The position numbers and the translations under genes are program-made. From Hydrogenimonas sp. (GTDB lineage Bacteria > Campylobacterota > Campylobacteria > Campylobacterales > Hydrogenimonadaceae): a stretch of DNA of 43,536 bases. Position 1 is the stretch's first letter, and every line of letters begins with the position of its first letter. A model generated the notes under the pieces. The model was not told the DNA's origin and made no database searches. It saw nothing but the letters and a program-made list of their open reading frames with translations. This document shows, piece by piece, positions 14,913 to 22,712 of this stretch. Location: positions 1 through 43,536 of the forward strand of contig WFYC01000056.1 of NCBI GenBank assembly GCA_015490295.1. Direction: 5' to 3'.

Positions 14913-15412
14913 GGAAGCGTAATGGTGATGTTTCTATCGATCTTTTTTTTACCGGCTGCAGCCGATAGGTTGAGATAGGCGCGCTTTTCGTCCTCCCAGC
15001 GCAGAAACTTCACTCGCGGATATCGCAGATCTTCGGTATCGAAACCCATCTCTTCTGCAGCCCTCTCCCATAGGTTCGAGACATCGGGCGGCTCTTTGTA
15101 CCGGTAGCGTCCGTCGCTCCCCTTTTCGTAAAAACGTACCACGGTCAGATTTGAGAGCAGCATCGTTTCGACGGCTATCCGGGAGCCCTTCGGAGAAGGG
15201 ACGACCCTGTAGTCGAGTGCGTCGTCGGCGAGTCTGTAGCGCCCCTTCTCGTCCTCGATATAGAGCTCTCCATCTCTAACCTCCGATACGAAAGAGAGAG
15301 GCGCTTCCGCCGCTGTGGTGCGGTTTGTAATGCCGCCGTCTATACCGCACCCGTGAAGCAGGATGAAGAGCGGCAAAATCAGCAGAAGCCTATTCACTGT
15401 TTCTCGGATCAT
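14909..15412 (-). CDS. Small lipoprotein of unknown function
   Basis: 167 residues. A signal anchor (LLLILPLFILLHGC) ends in a lipobox with Cys22 as the lipidation site. The mature part has beta-strand-like runs (LYIEDEKGRYRLADDALDYRVV, RVKFLRWEDEKRAYLNLSA) and no known motif. The gene overlaps the end of the muramidase-like gene by 23 bp on the same strand, so the two are likely translated together. An alternative GTG start at 15397 would shorten the overlap to 8 bp. The function is unknown. Confidence 0.68.
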   Translation of the reverse strand: MIRETVNRLLLILPLFILLHGCGIDGGITNRTTAAEAPLSFVSEVRDGELYIEDEKGRYRLADDALDYRVVPSPKGSRIAVETMLLSNLTVVRFYEKGSDGRYRYKEPPDVSNLWERAAEEMGFDTEDLRYPRVKFLRWEDEKRAYLNLSAAAGKKKIDRNITITLP

Positions 15413-16166
15413 TGTGCAGATAGAAGCCGAAAGCTTTTTTTACGGCGTCCGATGTCTTTTTGCCGGGCCATCCGTCTACTCTGAGTGCAATACCTTCGAG
15501 CCCGTTTAGAAATTCCTGAAGTTTCTCGCTTCCCTCTACACGCCCTGTACTGTAGAAAAAAAGCGGAGCTTTGGAAGGCTCTTCAAAAGAGATTTCACCT
15601 CTCTGCTCAAGGCGCCTTATAATGACTGCCGCTCCGCACTGCTTGGATTTGGCAGTATCGGACCATCTGCCGTCGGCGGTATATTTCCCGCTTGTGTAGT
15701 GGTTTGAAAAAGACCAGAGATATGGAGTTAGAACATATGGATGGTAGAGGCGGTAGCCCCAGCCGTTGTAGCCCTCCAGCTCATAAAGTGTTCTCTCGAG
15801 CGTCCATGAGCGTATACGGTCTATACGCTTCATTTCAAGAGCGTCCAGCGCACTCTCTTCCCAGCTAAACGGGGGTTCCCCTTTTCGCGGTCTTCCCGCC
15901 GGAACGTGGACGGTTCTTTCGCTTAGAGGGTCTCCGTTGTGTAGGTGGCAGGTGAAATCCTGCCCGCTCTCCATGTTGTGTATGGCCGCAATGAAGTACC
16001 ATGGAGCACCGGACTCGGCAGATACGGCCTCATAGCGCGCCCTGTTTGCAAGCAGGCTCTCTACGGTCGAATCTACCTCATCAAATTTTTGCGGATCGGT
16101 TTTACAGCTGCGGTAGAGACGAAGATACTCCTCTGCCAGTTGCCGGGTGAAGTTTATTTTGGGCAT
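15390..16166 (-). CDS. Probable lysozyme-like glycan hydrolase with PG-binding tail
   Basis: 258 residues without a visible signal peptide. The segment PWYFIAAIHNMESGQDFTCHLHNGDPLSERTVHVPAGRP (55-93) matches the lysozyme-like group with a catalytic Glu (E66) after a hydrophobic helix, as in phage-type N-acetylmuramidases. WSFSNHYTSGKYTADGRW and a C-terminal LRVDGWPGKKTSDAVKKAFG, resembling a peptidoglycan-binding repeat, support wall binding. Without a signal peptide it may be exported by another route. The ATG has AAGGAG 9 bases upstream. It overlaps a lipoprotein gene by 23 bp. Confidence 0.7.
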   Translation of the reverse strand: MPKINFTRQLAEEYLRLYRSCKTDPQKFDEVDSTVESLLANRARYEAVSAESGAPWYFIAAIHNMESGQDFTCHLHNGDPLSERTVHVPAGRPRKGEPPFSWEESALDALEMKRIDRIRSWTLERTLYELEGYNGWGYRLYHPYVLTPYLWSFSNHYTSGKYTADGRWSDTAKSKQCGAAVIIRRLEQRGEISFEEPSKAPLFFYSTGRVEGSEKLQEFLNGLEGIALRVDGWPGKKTSDAVKKAFGFYLHNDPRNSE

Positions 16167-16275
16167 AGCTACCGCTCCTTCAGGCTCGAATATTAAATCT
16201 ATATTACAACTACCGGTGTTAATATAAAATTAATCGGGCCTATCCAATTCTTGCGGTGAAAGTGTTTGTGCGATT

Positions 16276-17235
16276 TTATCGCAGAAACTCTGCCCACAGC
16301 AGTCTATGGTCAGCAATGTAGTAGCGTATGTATTGAAAAAAGCGCTTCTTGTCGCGTCTCGATGATCTGGCCCACAGATCCTTGAAGATCGCATTGTCGA
16401 AGTCGAATACACCCATTCTGCCGGAGAAGTCCTCGTCGGTGCGGCTCGGGAAAAATGCTATCTGGTCGTAATCGCTGTCACCGGCCAGATTGGTGCCCAC
16501 CAGGTTGGTCGTATGTTTCGGAAGAGATAGACCGTAGCCTGCGAGTTCGTCGTAAATCTGATCGCCTGGGCGAACATGCGGCATGTTGAAGTCCCCTATC
16601 AGGATGATGTCGTTGTTGGGAGGGCCGGACCGGCCTACCCTCTTTTTGGCCCATTTCGCCAACGCCTTGGTCTCCAGACGCCTGATATGAATATTGCTCC
16701 AGTAGAGATGGACGTTTACAATATAGAATTCGAAATCTCCGCACCTGAAGCCGGCCATAAACGGGTTTCGATTGAAACCTGTAAAGGGTCCTTCTTCAGG
16801 CTCCATCCCCTCTATGACGATCTTTGACCGCTCATACCCGCGCATCGCCAGTTCGGCAGCGAGCCCCGTAGCCTCTACCCTCTCTTTTCTGTAAAGAAAC
16901 CCCAGTCTCTCGTTGTTTCCGGCGATATCGGTAAAGAAGTATCCCCACCCCTCTCCGAGAAAGGAGTGGAGTCTGTAAAACTGCGTCAGGTCGTCAGCCA
17001 CCTCCTGAAAAGCGACTATATCGAAAGGTGAGACGATCTCCGCCATCAGGTGCAGGTGTGGATCTTCGCGCTTCTGAAGTCCGAAATTTGTCAGGTTCCA
17101 TGTGGCTATCATCACATTTTCGGCCGTTCGGGGAGGTATGACTCTTCCCGTTCGCTTTCTGTGTCTTCTTATGTTGTCGAGCTCTTCGTGAAGATCGAAA
17201 CTGTATTCGAAGTCCGGTTTTTTGTGGGCTCTCAC
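16276..17235 (-). CDS. Cytosolic endonuclease/exonuclease/phosphatase-family protein
   Basis: 319 residues of the EEP fold, with no signal peptide. Motifs are MIATWNLTNFG, IVAFQEVADDL, FYIVNVHLYWS, IILIGDFNMP and IADHRLLWAEF. These supply the metal and catalytic residues of Mg-dependent nucleases and phosphodiesterases. The target is unknown. The start is GTG at 17235 with AAGGA upstream, two bases after the HIT gene stop, so both lie in one transcript. It is the second EEP gene of the window but is not close in sequence to the exported one at 9845. Confidence 0.83.
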   Translation of the reverse strand: MRAHKKPDFEYSFDLHEELDNIRRHRKRTGRVIPPRTAENVMIATWNLTNFGLQKREDPHLHLMAEIVSPFDIVAFQEVADDLTQFYRLHSFLGEGWGYFFTDIAGNNERLGFLYRKERVEATGLAAELAMRGYERSKIVIEGMEPEEGPFTGFNRNPFMAGFRCGDFEFYIVNVHLYWSNIHIRRLETKALAKWAKKRVGRSGPPNNDIILIGDFNMPHVRPGDQIYDELAGYGLSLPKHTTNLVGTNLAGDSDYDQIAFFPSRTDEDFSGRMGVFDFDNAIFKDLWARSSRRDKKRFFQYIRYYIADHRLLWAEFLR

Positions 17236-17237
17236 GG

Positions 17238-17738
17238 CTAATCCTTGAAGTAGTTTGCGCTCAGCTCTTTTAGACGTTCGTATATTTTTTGAAAGTCTAC
17301 GCTGTAGACCCTCGTCTCTCCGACTGTCGTTATGAAGTTGGTGTCTCTTGAAAATCGCGGTACCAGATGAAGATGTATATGCTCCGCGATGCCCGCTCCT
17401 GCGGCGGCACCCAGGTTCATTCCCAGATTGACACCTTCCGCACCGAACCCCTCTTTGAGCATCGCCGTGCCATCCTGTGCGAGAGAACTCATCCTGAGCC
17501 AGACACTCCGGTCCAGTCTCTCCAGAGAGTCGGTGTGGATATGGGGTATTATCATGAAGTGGCCGGGCGTATAGGGGTATCTGTTCATAACGACGAAGCA
17601 GAGATCGTCCCTGAAAAGAACCTGGGACTCTACGTCATTTTCGGGGTGCCCGCTTATATCGCAAAAGACACACCCTTCTTTACTCTTTTTGCTATCGGTT
17701 ATATAGCCGCTTCTCCACGGTGCATAGAGGTACTCCAT
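17238..17738 (-). CDS. HIT-family nucleotide hydrolase
   Basis: 166 residues of the histidine triad family that hydrolyses dinucleoside polyphosphates or nucleotidyl adducts. The triad HIHLH lies at 120-124 in the context IAEHIHLHLVPR, with a CVFC pair (23-26) likely binding zinc in the N-terminal part. GHFMIIPHIHTDSL is the usual substrate-facing strand. An Ap4A-type role is likely from the length and motif order. The ATG has AAAGGAG 4 bases upstream. It lies 51 bp after dctM and 2 bp before the EEP gene, and may have its own promoter in the gap. Confidence 0.9.
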   Translation of the reverse strand: MEYLYAPWRSGYITDSKKSKEGCVFCDISGHPENDVESQVLFRDDLCFVVMNRYPYTPGHFMIIPHIHTDSLERLDRSVWLRMSSLAQDGTAMLKEGFGAEGVNLGMNLGAAAGAGIAEHIHLHLVPRFSRDTNFITTVGETRVYSVDFQKIYERLKELSANYFKD

Positions 17739-17789
17739 TCCGCTCCTTTGAGTGCTTGTGCATTGCCTATATTGTAGCGAAACTGCACC

Positions 17790-19085
17790 CTACCCTCCCC
17801 AATAGATTATTTTGGGCCAAATCATGATAATCGCGAGTGCGGCGATCTGAAGCAGGATGAATGGGATCACCCCTCTGTATATACTGCCGGTTTTAACTTT
17901 GTCGCCGGCGGCACCTTTAAGGTAGAAAAGGGCGAATCCGAAAGGCGGAGTCAGAAATGAAGCCTGCAGGTTCATGGCTATCAGTACGGCGAACCAGACG
18001 GGATCTATGCCGAAACTGGCGGCTATTGGGACCAGTATAGGAACTACGATAAAGGCGATCTCGATGAAGTCTACAAAAAATCCGAGAATGAAGATAACCG
18101 CCATAGAGACGAGAATGAATGTCCATCTGCCCCCTATATCCTCCGTAAAGAAGGCATGGACGAACTCCCCTCCGTCGAAAGCGTTGAATACCAGGCTGAA
18201 AGCGGTCGCACCTATCAGAATCATGAAGATCATGGCACTCAGTTTTACAGTCTCGAGCGAAGCGTAACGCAGCGTGCTCCACGAAATGCTCCCTTTCGCA
18301 ATTGTAAGAATCAGAGCACCGACCACACCGACCGCGGCGGATTCGGTGGGGCTGGCAAGGCCGGCGAATATGGATCCCAATACGGCTACGATCAGAAGCA
18401 GCGGGGGTAGTATCGCTTTCAGCGCCTGTATGACGATTTTGCTGTAGGGAAGCTCGGAACGCTCCATCGCCGGAGCCGCATCTGGCCTGATCCAGGAGAG
18501 AATCAGGATATAGAGTATGTAGAGAGTCACAAGAAGCAGACCAGGAACCACGGCGGCCTTGAAAAGATCGCCCACACTTATGTACATGACGTCGCCGAGA
18601 ACGATGAGTACAACAGAAGGAGGAATGATCTGCCCGAGCGTCCCGCTTGCGGCTATGGTTCCGCTGGCAAGGGCCGGATCGTACCTGTGTTTAAGCATTA
18701 TGGGAAGGGTTATGAGCCCCATCATGACGACACTCGCACCCACTATGCCCGTGCTGGCGGCAAGTATCGCCCCGACAACGACGGTAGAGATGGCTAGCCC
18801 TCCCCTTACGGGACCGAACAGCTTTCCCATCGACTCCAGAAGATCTTCCGCCATCTTCGACTTCTCTAGAACGAGACCCATGAAAATAAAGAGCGGCACC
18901 GCCATCAGGGTGAAGTTCTGCATGATGCCGTATATTCGAAACGGCAGAAGTTCGAAGACCTGCAGTCCCACATCCCACGGAAAGAGAAGAGCGAAGAGTA
19001 TGGCCACCGCACCGAACGCGAAGGCTACCGGAACGCCGACCAGCAGGAAAACGAGGGCTGCCAGAAACATCAGCATACCGATCAT
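17790..19085 (-). CDS. dctM: TRAP transporter large permease (DctM family)
   Basis: 431 residues, the large membrane subunit of a tripartite ATP-independent periplasmic transporter, driven by an ion gradient. Around 12 membrane spans are predicted. Segments such as MALVFLLVGVPVAFAFG, the GTLGQIIPPSVVLIVLG stretch and FLTPPFGFALFYLKG are diagnostic of the DctM/ion-transporter superfamily. It overlaps dctQ by 4 bases (ATGA). No gene for the substrate-binding DctP protein is in the window, so the substrate (usually an organic acid) cannot be inferred. Confidence 0.9.
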   Translation of the reverse strand: MIGMLMFLAALVFLLVGVPVAFAFGAVAILFALLFPWDVGLQVFELLPFRIYGIMQNFTLMAVPLFIFMGLVLEKSKMAEDLLESMGKLFGPVRGGLAISTVVVGAILAASTGIVGASVVMMGLITLPIMLKHRYDPALASGTIAASGTLGQIIPPSVVLIVLGDVMYISVGDLFKAAVVPGLLLVTLYILYILILSWIRPDAAPAMERSELPYSKIVIQALKAILPPLLLIVAVLGSIFAGLASPTESAAVGVVGALILTIAKGSISWSTLRYASLETVKLSAMIFMILIGATAFSLVFNAFDGGEFVHAFFTEDIGGRWTFILVSMAVIFILGFFVDFIEIAFIVVPILVPIAASFGIDPVWFAVLIAMNLQASFLTPPFGFALFYLKGAAGDKVKTGSIYRGVIPFILLQIAALAIIMIWPKIIYWGG

Positions 19086-19603
19086 TTCGGCTCTCCAAGC
19101 CTGTAGAGGGCTTTGATGATTTCACTGACCGCCTGTAGAATCAGAAGAAAGAAGGCGATAATGATGAAAGATTTGATGATATAGCGGCAGCAGAGACCAC
19201 CGGGGTTCGGGCTCATCTCGTTCTGGACGAAGCTCTGCAGCGTGAAGTCCCAGCTGAACCAGACCACGAGCAGCCCCAGAGGAATGACGAAAAATAGCAT
19301 CGAGACGATCTGCACATACGCCTTCATCCGGGGTGAAAAGCGTGCATATAGAATATCTACACGTACATGCTTGTCGTGTTTCAGGGCGTATGAGAGGCCC
19401 AGAAGAAAGAGTATGTCGAAGAGGTGCCACTCGAGCTCCTGCAGTGCGATGGAGCCTTCGTGAAAGATGTAGCGCATCGAAGCGTCGTAGACTATAAGAA
19501 GTGCCAGAAGCAGCGCCGCGGCAGCCCCGACCGCGCCGGACCACCGGCTCGTTTCGTCTATAGTGTAGGAGATTTTCAGCCATACCGCTTTTCTGTTATC
19601 CAT
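19082..19603 (-). CDS. dctQ: TRAP transporter small permease (DctQ family)
   Basis: 173 residues with four predicted membrane spans, the small subunit partner of DctM. The segment LQELEWHLFDILFLLGLSYALKHDKHVRVDILYARFS is the DctQ signature. The ATG has a strong ribosome site (GGAGGGAG). The stop overlaps the dctM start. It lies 12 bp after murF on the same strand, so the transporter may be expressed with the wall genes although the functions look unrelated. Confidence 0.88.
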   Translation of the reverse strand: MDNRKAVWLKISYTIDETSRWSGAVGAAAALLLALLIVYDASMRYIFHEGSIALQELEWHLFDILFLLGLSYALKHDKHVRVDILYARFSPRMKAYVQIVSMLFFVIPLGLLVVWFSWDFTLQSFVQNEMSPNPGGLCCRYIIKSFIIIAFFLLILQAVSEIIKALYRLGEPK

Positions 19604-19615
19604 TTCTCCCTCCGC

Positions 19616-21046
19616 TTAGATGAAGTTCGGCGCGTCGTTAGCGAAGAGGATGAGATCCCCCGGGTGGGTAAGCTCGGCCAGCATATCCTGCAGCTTCTCT
19701 TTATCTTCGAGGATATACAGCTTCTGCGCATCTACGAACCTCTTGAATACGGGACGGTTGGCTTTTCCGGTGACAATAACGCGATCGAAGACTTCGTCGG
19801 CCTTTTTGGCCACCTTTTCGTTGAGTTCGATATCGCTCTCGACCAGTCCCGGAGTCACTACCACCCTTCTTCCCGGATACTGCGCCGCAAGTTCGAACGA
19901 CGAGATCATGCCGTCGACGTTGCCGTTGAAGCTGTCGTCTATGATGATTTTCCCTCCTGCATCGATTCGCTGAAGACGGTGCTCGACAGGTTCGAGCCCG
20001 GCCGCATAGGCGGCACCCTCTTTATAAGGTATGCCGAGTTCGTTTGCCACATGCAGGGCGGCTGTCACGTTTACGGCATTGAACGCACCCAGAAGCGGCA
20101 GGTGGACGTCGAGCTCTCCCGAAGGGAGGTTAAGCCTGAAGTCGACCCCCTCAAGGCTCGCTCTTACATCTTCGATCTCGTCTCCGAAAACCGTAACCTT
20201 CCAATCCGGTTTTACATTGGCGCTCTTATGGACCCATGCGTGTTTCAGCCTCTTGCTCGAGAGTATTTCCATCTTAGTGTCTCTGATGCGCTCGAGAGTT
20301 TTGAAATACTCTATATGCTGGGGCCCTATGACACCTACGACCGCGTAGTGTGGCTCTACGAAATCGGTGATTTCGGCGATGTCACCCGGTCCCCTGGCAC
20401 CCATTTCGACGATGTATACTTCGGTATCCGCAGGTAGAGATTCGTTTATATCCTTCATAACGCCTCCGAGGGTGTTTACGCTTCTGGGTGTGGCGTATAC
20501 ACGCTTTTTATGGCCTGCGATCTGGGCGATGAAGTTCTTTATGCTTGTCTTTCCGTAGCTTGCCGTGACGCCTACGACTATCAGGTCGGGCATACTTTCG
20601 AGTTTTCTTTTCGCATGGAGCCTGTATCCGTGAAGAAGAACCTTCTCTATGGCCATGGAGCCGAAAACGGCGACCGCAAGCGGAAGGATGACGCCGAAGT
20701 GGTCGCTGCCGCGAGCGAGCATCAGGAGGTCCTGAAACAGGGTAAGTGCCGCCAAAAGGGCGAAAAAGCGCTTGATTCGCCCGGTGATCACCAGTTTTTT
20801 GTCGAGCTTTTTGTGCCAGAGCCACAGAGTCGGCAGATATGCGAAATAGAAGTAGATCCAGAAGTATATGCCGGTAAAGTAGTAGGCAAAGAGCGGAATA
20901 AGGAAATAGATCAGGTGCCAGTGGTATTTGGTGTGGTGCAGAACCACCCTCTCTATCTTGTAGCTGTACCACTGAAGATTGGTAGCGAGGTACCAGCCGA
21001 GCGCGAGTACCAACAGTATATGTGAAAAGAGTTCGAACCAGATCAT
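19616..21046 (-). CDS. murF: UDP-MurNAc-tripeptide--D-Ala-D-Ala ligase (MurF) with membrane N-terminus
   Basis: 476 residues. It adds D-Ala-D-Ala to the UDP-MurNAc-tripeptide in peptidoglycan synthesis. The Mur-ligase ATP loop is GVTASYGKTS at 159-168, followed by RSVNTLGGVMKDIN, VEMGARGPGDI, GAFNAVNVTAAL and the C-terminal IDDSFNGNVDGM. Before the catalytic part lie about four hydrophobic spans (roughly 7-22, 46-68, 92-110, 117-132), unlike soluble E. coli MurF, which would tether the enzyme to the membrane. The start overlaps the acyP stop by 4 bases. The D-Ala-D-Ala substrate is made by Ddl, encoded in the same run. Confidence 0.88.
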   Translation of the reverse strand: MIWFELFSHILLVLALGWYLATNLQWYSYKIERVVLHHTKYHWHLIYFLIPLFAYYFTGIYFWIYFYFAYLPTLWLWHKKLDKKLVITGRIKRFFALLAALTLFQDLLMLARGSDHFGVILPLAVAVFGSMAIEKVLLHGYRLHAKRKLESMPDLIVVGVTASYGKTSIKNFIAQIAGHKKRVYATPRSVNTLGGVMKDINESLPADTEVYIVEMGARGPGDIAEITDFVEPHYAVVGVIGPQHIEYFKTLERIRDTKMEILSSKRLKHAWVHKSANVKPDWKVTVFGDEIEDVRASLEGVDFRLNLPSGELDVHLPLLGAFNAVNVTAALHVANELGIPYKEGAAYAAGLEPVEHRLQRIDAGGKIIIDDSFNGNVDGMISSFELAAQYPGRRVVVTPGLVESDIELNEKVAKKADEVFDRVIVTGKANRPVFKRFVDAQKLYILEDKEKLQDMLAELTHPGDLILFANDAPNFI

Positions 21047-21315
21047 CTTATTATCCTGAAGTCGTTGAACGGGGCGTCAAGCTCGATCTCACTGCACTCT
21101 ACACTCTCAACCTGGGACAAGGGCGATCCTTTTTTTAAAATAGATTTGAATCTCTCCAAATCGTCGCTGTCGAGGTCGGCTACCGCGACGACGCTTCCGT
21201 CGGGAAGGTTCTTTACATATCCGCGGATACCGGCGGCCGACGCCGCATCGGCGACATGCTTTCTGTACCATACGCCCTGAACTACCCCTTTTACGATACA
21301 CCTATACCGTTTCAA
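21043..21315 (-). CDS. acyP: Acylphosphatase
   Basis: 90 residues, the usual length. It hydrolyses acyl phosphates such as acetyl phosphate or carbamoyl phosphate. The catalytic residues are R18 (GVWYRK) and N36 (GYVKNLPDGSV), and GVVQGVWYRKHV is the family signature. The start is TTG at 21315 with a strong AGGAG 7 bases upstream. It overlaps the alpha/beta hydrolase gene by 14 bp and murF by 4 bp. Confidence 0.93.
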   Translation of the reverse strand: MKRYRCIVKGVVQGVWYRKHVADAASAAGIRGYVKNLPDGSVVAVADLDSDDLERFKSILKKGSPLSQVESVECSEIELDAPFNDFRIIR

Positions 21316-22027
21316 GAAATTCTCCTATCCTTCTTGCAACTTCATCTTTGCGCTTCAGGAAAAAGTAGTGGTCCCCTTCAAACAGCTGCAGCGTCGCGTT
21401 CGGCATGATTTTCGCGATTTCCCTTCCCGCCTCCAGAGGGGTCGCTCTGTCCTCTATGCCCCAGCATATGAGTGCGGGCGAGCTGTAGGCTTCGAAACTG
21501 CTTCTGAAATTTTCGTCGACTACACGTTTGAAGGTTTCATACATATTCTGAGGCATACCCGCCGCATCCGCCGAGACGAAAAACTTTCTGAGTTCATCAC
21601 CCCCGAACGGCTTCATGAGTTTAAAAAGCGCTATCTTCGCACGCACCTTCAGCGGTTTGGGCATCACAATTCCCGCACTAGAAAGCAGAACGAGGCGCTC
21701 GGGCTGCAGCAGAGTCGCCACTTTGCCTCCGAAAGAGTGGCCGACTACGGCATAGGGAGTCGTATCGACAGCGCCCAAAAAGGAGCTTACGATAGCGGCG
21801 TAGTCGTGCGTGGTCAGAACCGAGTCGTTGCTGCTCTTTCCAAATCCGGGCAGGTCCAGGTATATATGGCGGAAATCTTCGAGACTCTTGGAGAAGGCCT
21901 GCGCCATAAGCTCCTTGTTGCTCCCCCATCCGTGCAGAAAGAGTATGCTTCTCTCTCGATTCGGATTTACGATATCGTAAGAGAGCCCGAACCTCTCACC
22001 GTTATGCAGAACCTGTTTCAGAGCCAT
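21302..22027 (-). CDS. Alpha/beta hydrolase
   Basis: 241 residues of the alpha/beta hydrolase fold. The oxyanion segment LHGWGSNKE (31-39), the nucleophile elbow GHSFGG (96-101, Ser98) and a late Asp and His (CWGIEDRATP, then GDHYFFLK) make a complete triad. Substrates of such enzymes range from esters to thioesters; BioH-like carboxylesterase is one possibility, but nothing here fixes it. From memory, C. jejuni has a hydrolase next to murF in the same position. It starts 1 bp after the phosphatase gene stop. Confidence 0.85.
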   Translation of the reverse strand: MALKQVLHNGERFGLSYDIVNPNRERSILFLHGWGSNKELMAQAFSKSLEDFRHIYLDLPGFGKSSNDSVLTTHDYAAIVSSFLGAVDTTPYAVVGHSFGGKVATLLQPERLVLLSSAGIVMPKPLKVRAKIALFKLMKPFGGDELRKFFVSADAAGMPQNMYETFKRVVDENFRSSFEAYSSPALICWGIEDRATPLEAGREIAKIMPNATLQLFEGDHYFFLKRKDEVARRIGEFLETV

Positions 22028-22028
22028 G

Positions 22029-22712
22029 CTACTCTCTTCTCAATATTACGTTGTTTATGAAGTCGGAGAGGATACTCTCCTTCTCCTCTTTGAAGCGCCT
22101 CTTCATCTCCTCTCTCGGCAGCTTCTCCGTCCACTCGAAAAGGTCGGCGTCGGGGTGCTTCTCTTTGTATTTCAAAAACTCGTCGAAATAGAAGTCGATG
22201 ATCCCGGCATCGGAGCTTTTGATGTGTCCGTAGGGGATGAATTTGAGCTGGTCGCACTCTTTTAGCGGAACGTTCTCTTTCCAGTAGAGGTAGAGTGTGG
22301 CGGCGAGCCCGGTGCGGTCGGCTCCCGCCTTGCAGTGCATGAGTACCGGGTATTCCGCCTCGTCGAACGCTTTCGCCATGCTCTCGAGCCGGTTTCTGTC
22401 CGGAAGGTCGCGCGAGTATATCTCTACATCTATCATCTTCACACCCGCCTCTTCGCACGCCCTCTTTTCGAGCATATAGACCGGGCTGTGGGGCTGTGTT
22501 CCGCGAAGGTTGATGACCGTCTTTATCCCCTTCTGTTTCACGATCTTTTTGAGCTGCCACGGTGTCGGCTGGCTCGAGCGGTACATCCTGTCGCTCACTT
22601 TGTGAAGGTTCAGCCTGAATATGTTGGTGAAATTGTGTTCGGTAATCATGGCGGTAAACCACGCCTTGATCTTCTGCCACAGAGTGTCGTATTTTACCGG
22701 CTCTTTGCTCAT
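22029..22712 (-). CDS. Tyrosine/dual-specificity phosphatase-like protein
   Basis: 227 residues starting at ATG 22712, which overlaps the exporter stop (ATGA); a start 39 bases further upstream would lie within the exporter gene and was rejected. The CX5R motif is HCKAGADRTG (C127, R133), with a likely general acid in SRDLPDRN (102-107) and the common VSDRMYRSSQPTP entry segment. This fits dual-specificity or lipid-phosphate phosphatases of the PTP fold. Coupling to an MsbA-like lipid exporter suggests a lipid or envelope phosphate target, not necessarily a protein; this is inference. Confidence 0.82.
   Translation of the reverse strand: MSKEPVKYDTLWQKIKAWFTAMITEHNFTNIFRLNLHKVSDRMYRSSQPTPWQLKKIVKQKGIKTVINLRGTQPHSPVYMLEKRACEEAGVKMIDVEIYSRDLPDRNRLESMAKAFDEAEYPVLMHCKAGADRTGLAATLYLYWKENVPLKECDQLKFIPYGHIKSSDAGIIDFYFDEFLKYKEKHPDADLFEWTEKLPREEMKRRFKEEKESILSDFINNVILRRE

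Noticed and set aside
19424-20437. 337-codon plus-strand frame opposite murF/dctQ
   Set aside because: The opposite strand carries clear MurF and DctQ motifs; this frame shows none.
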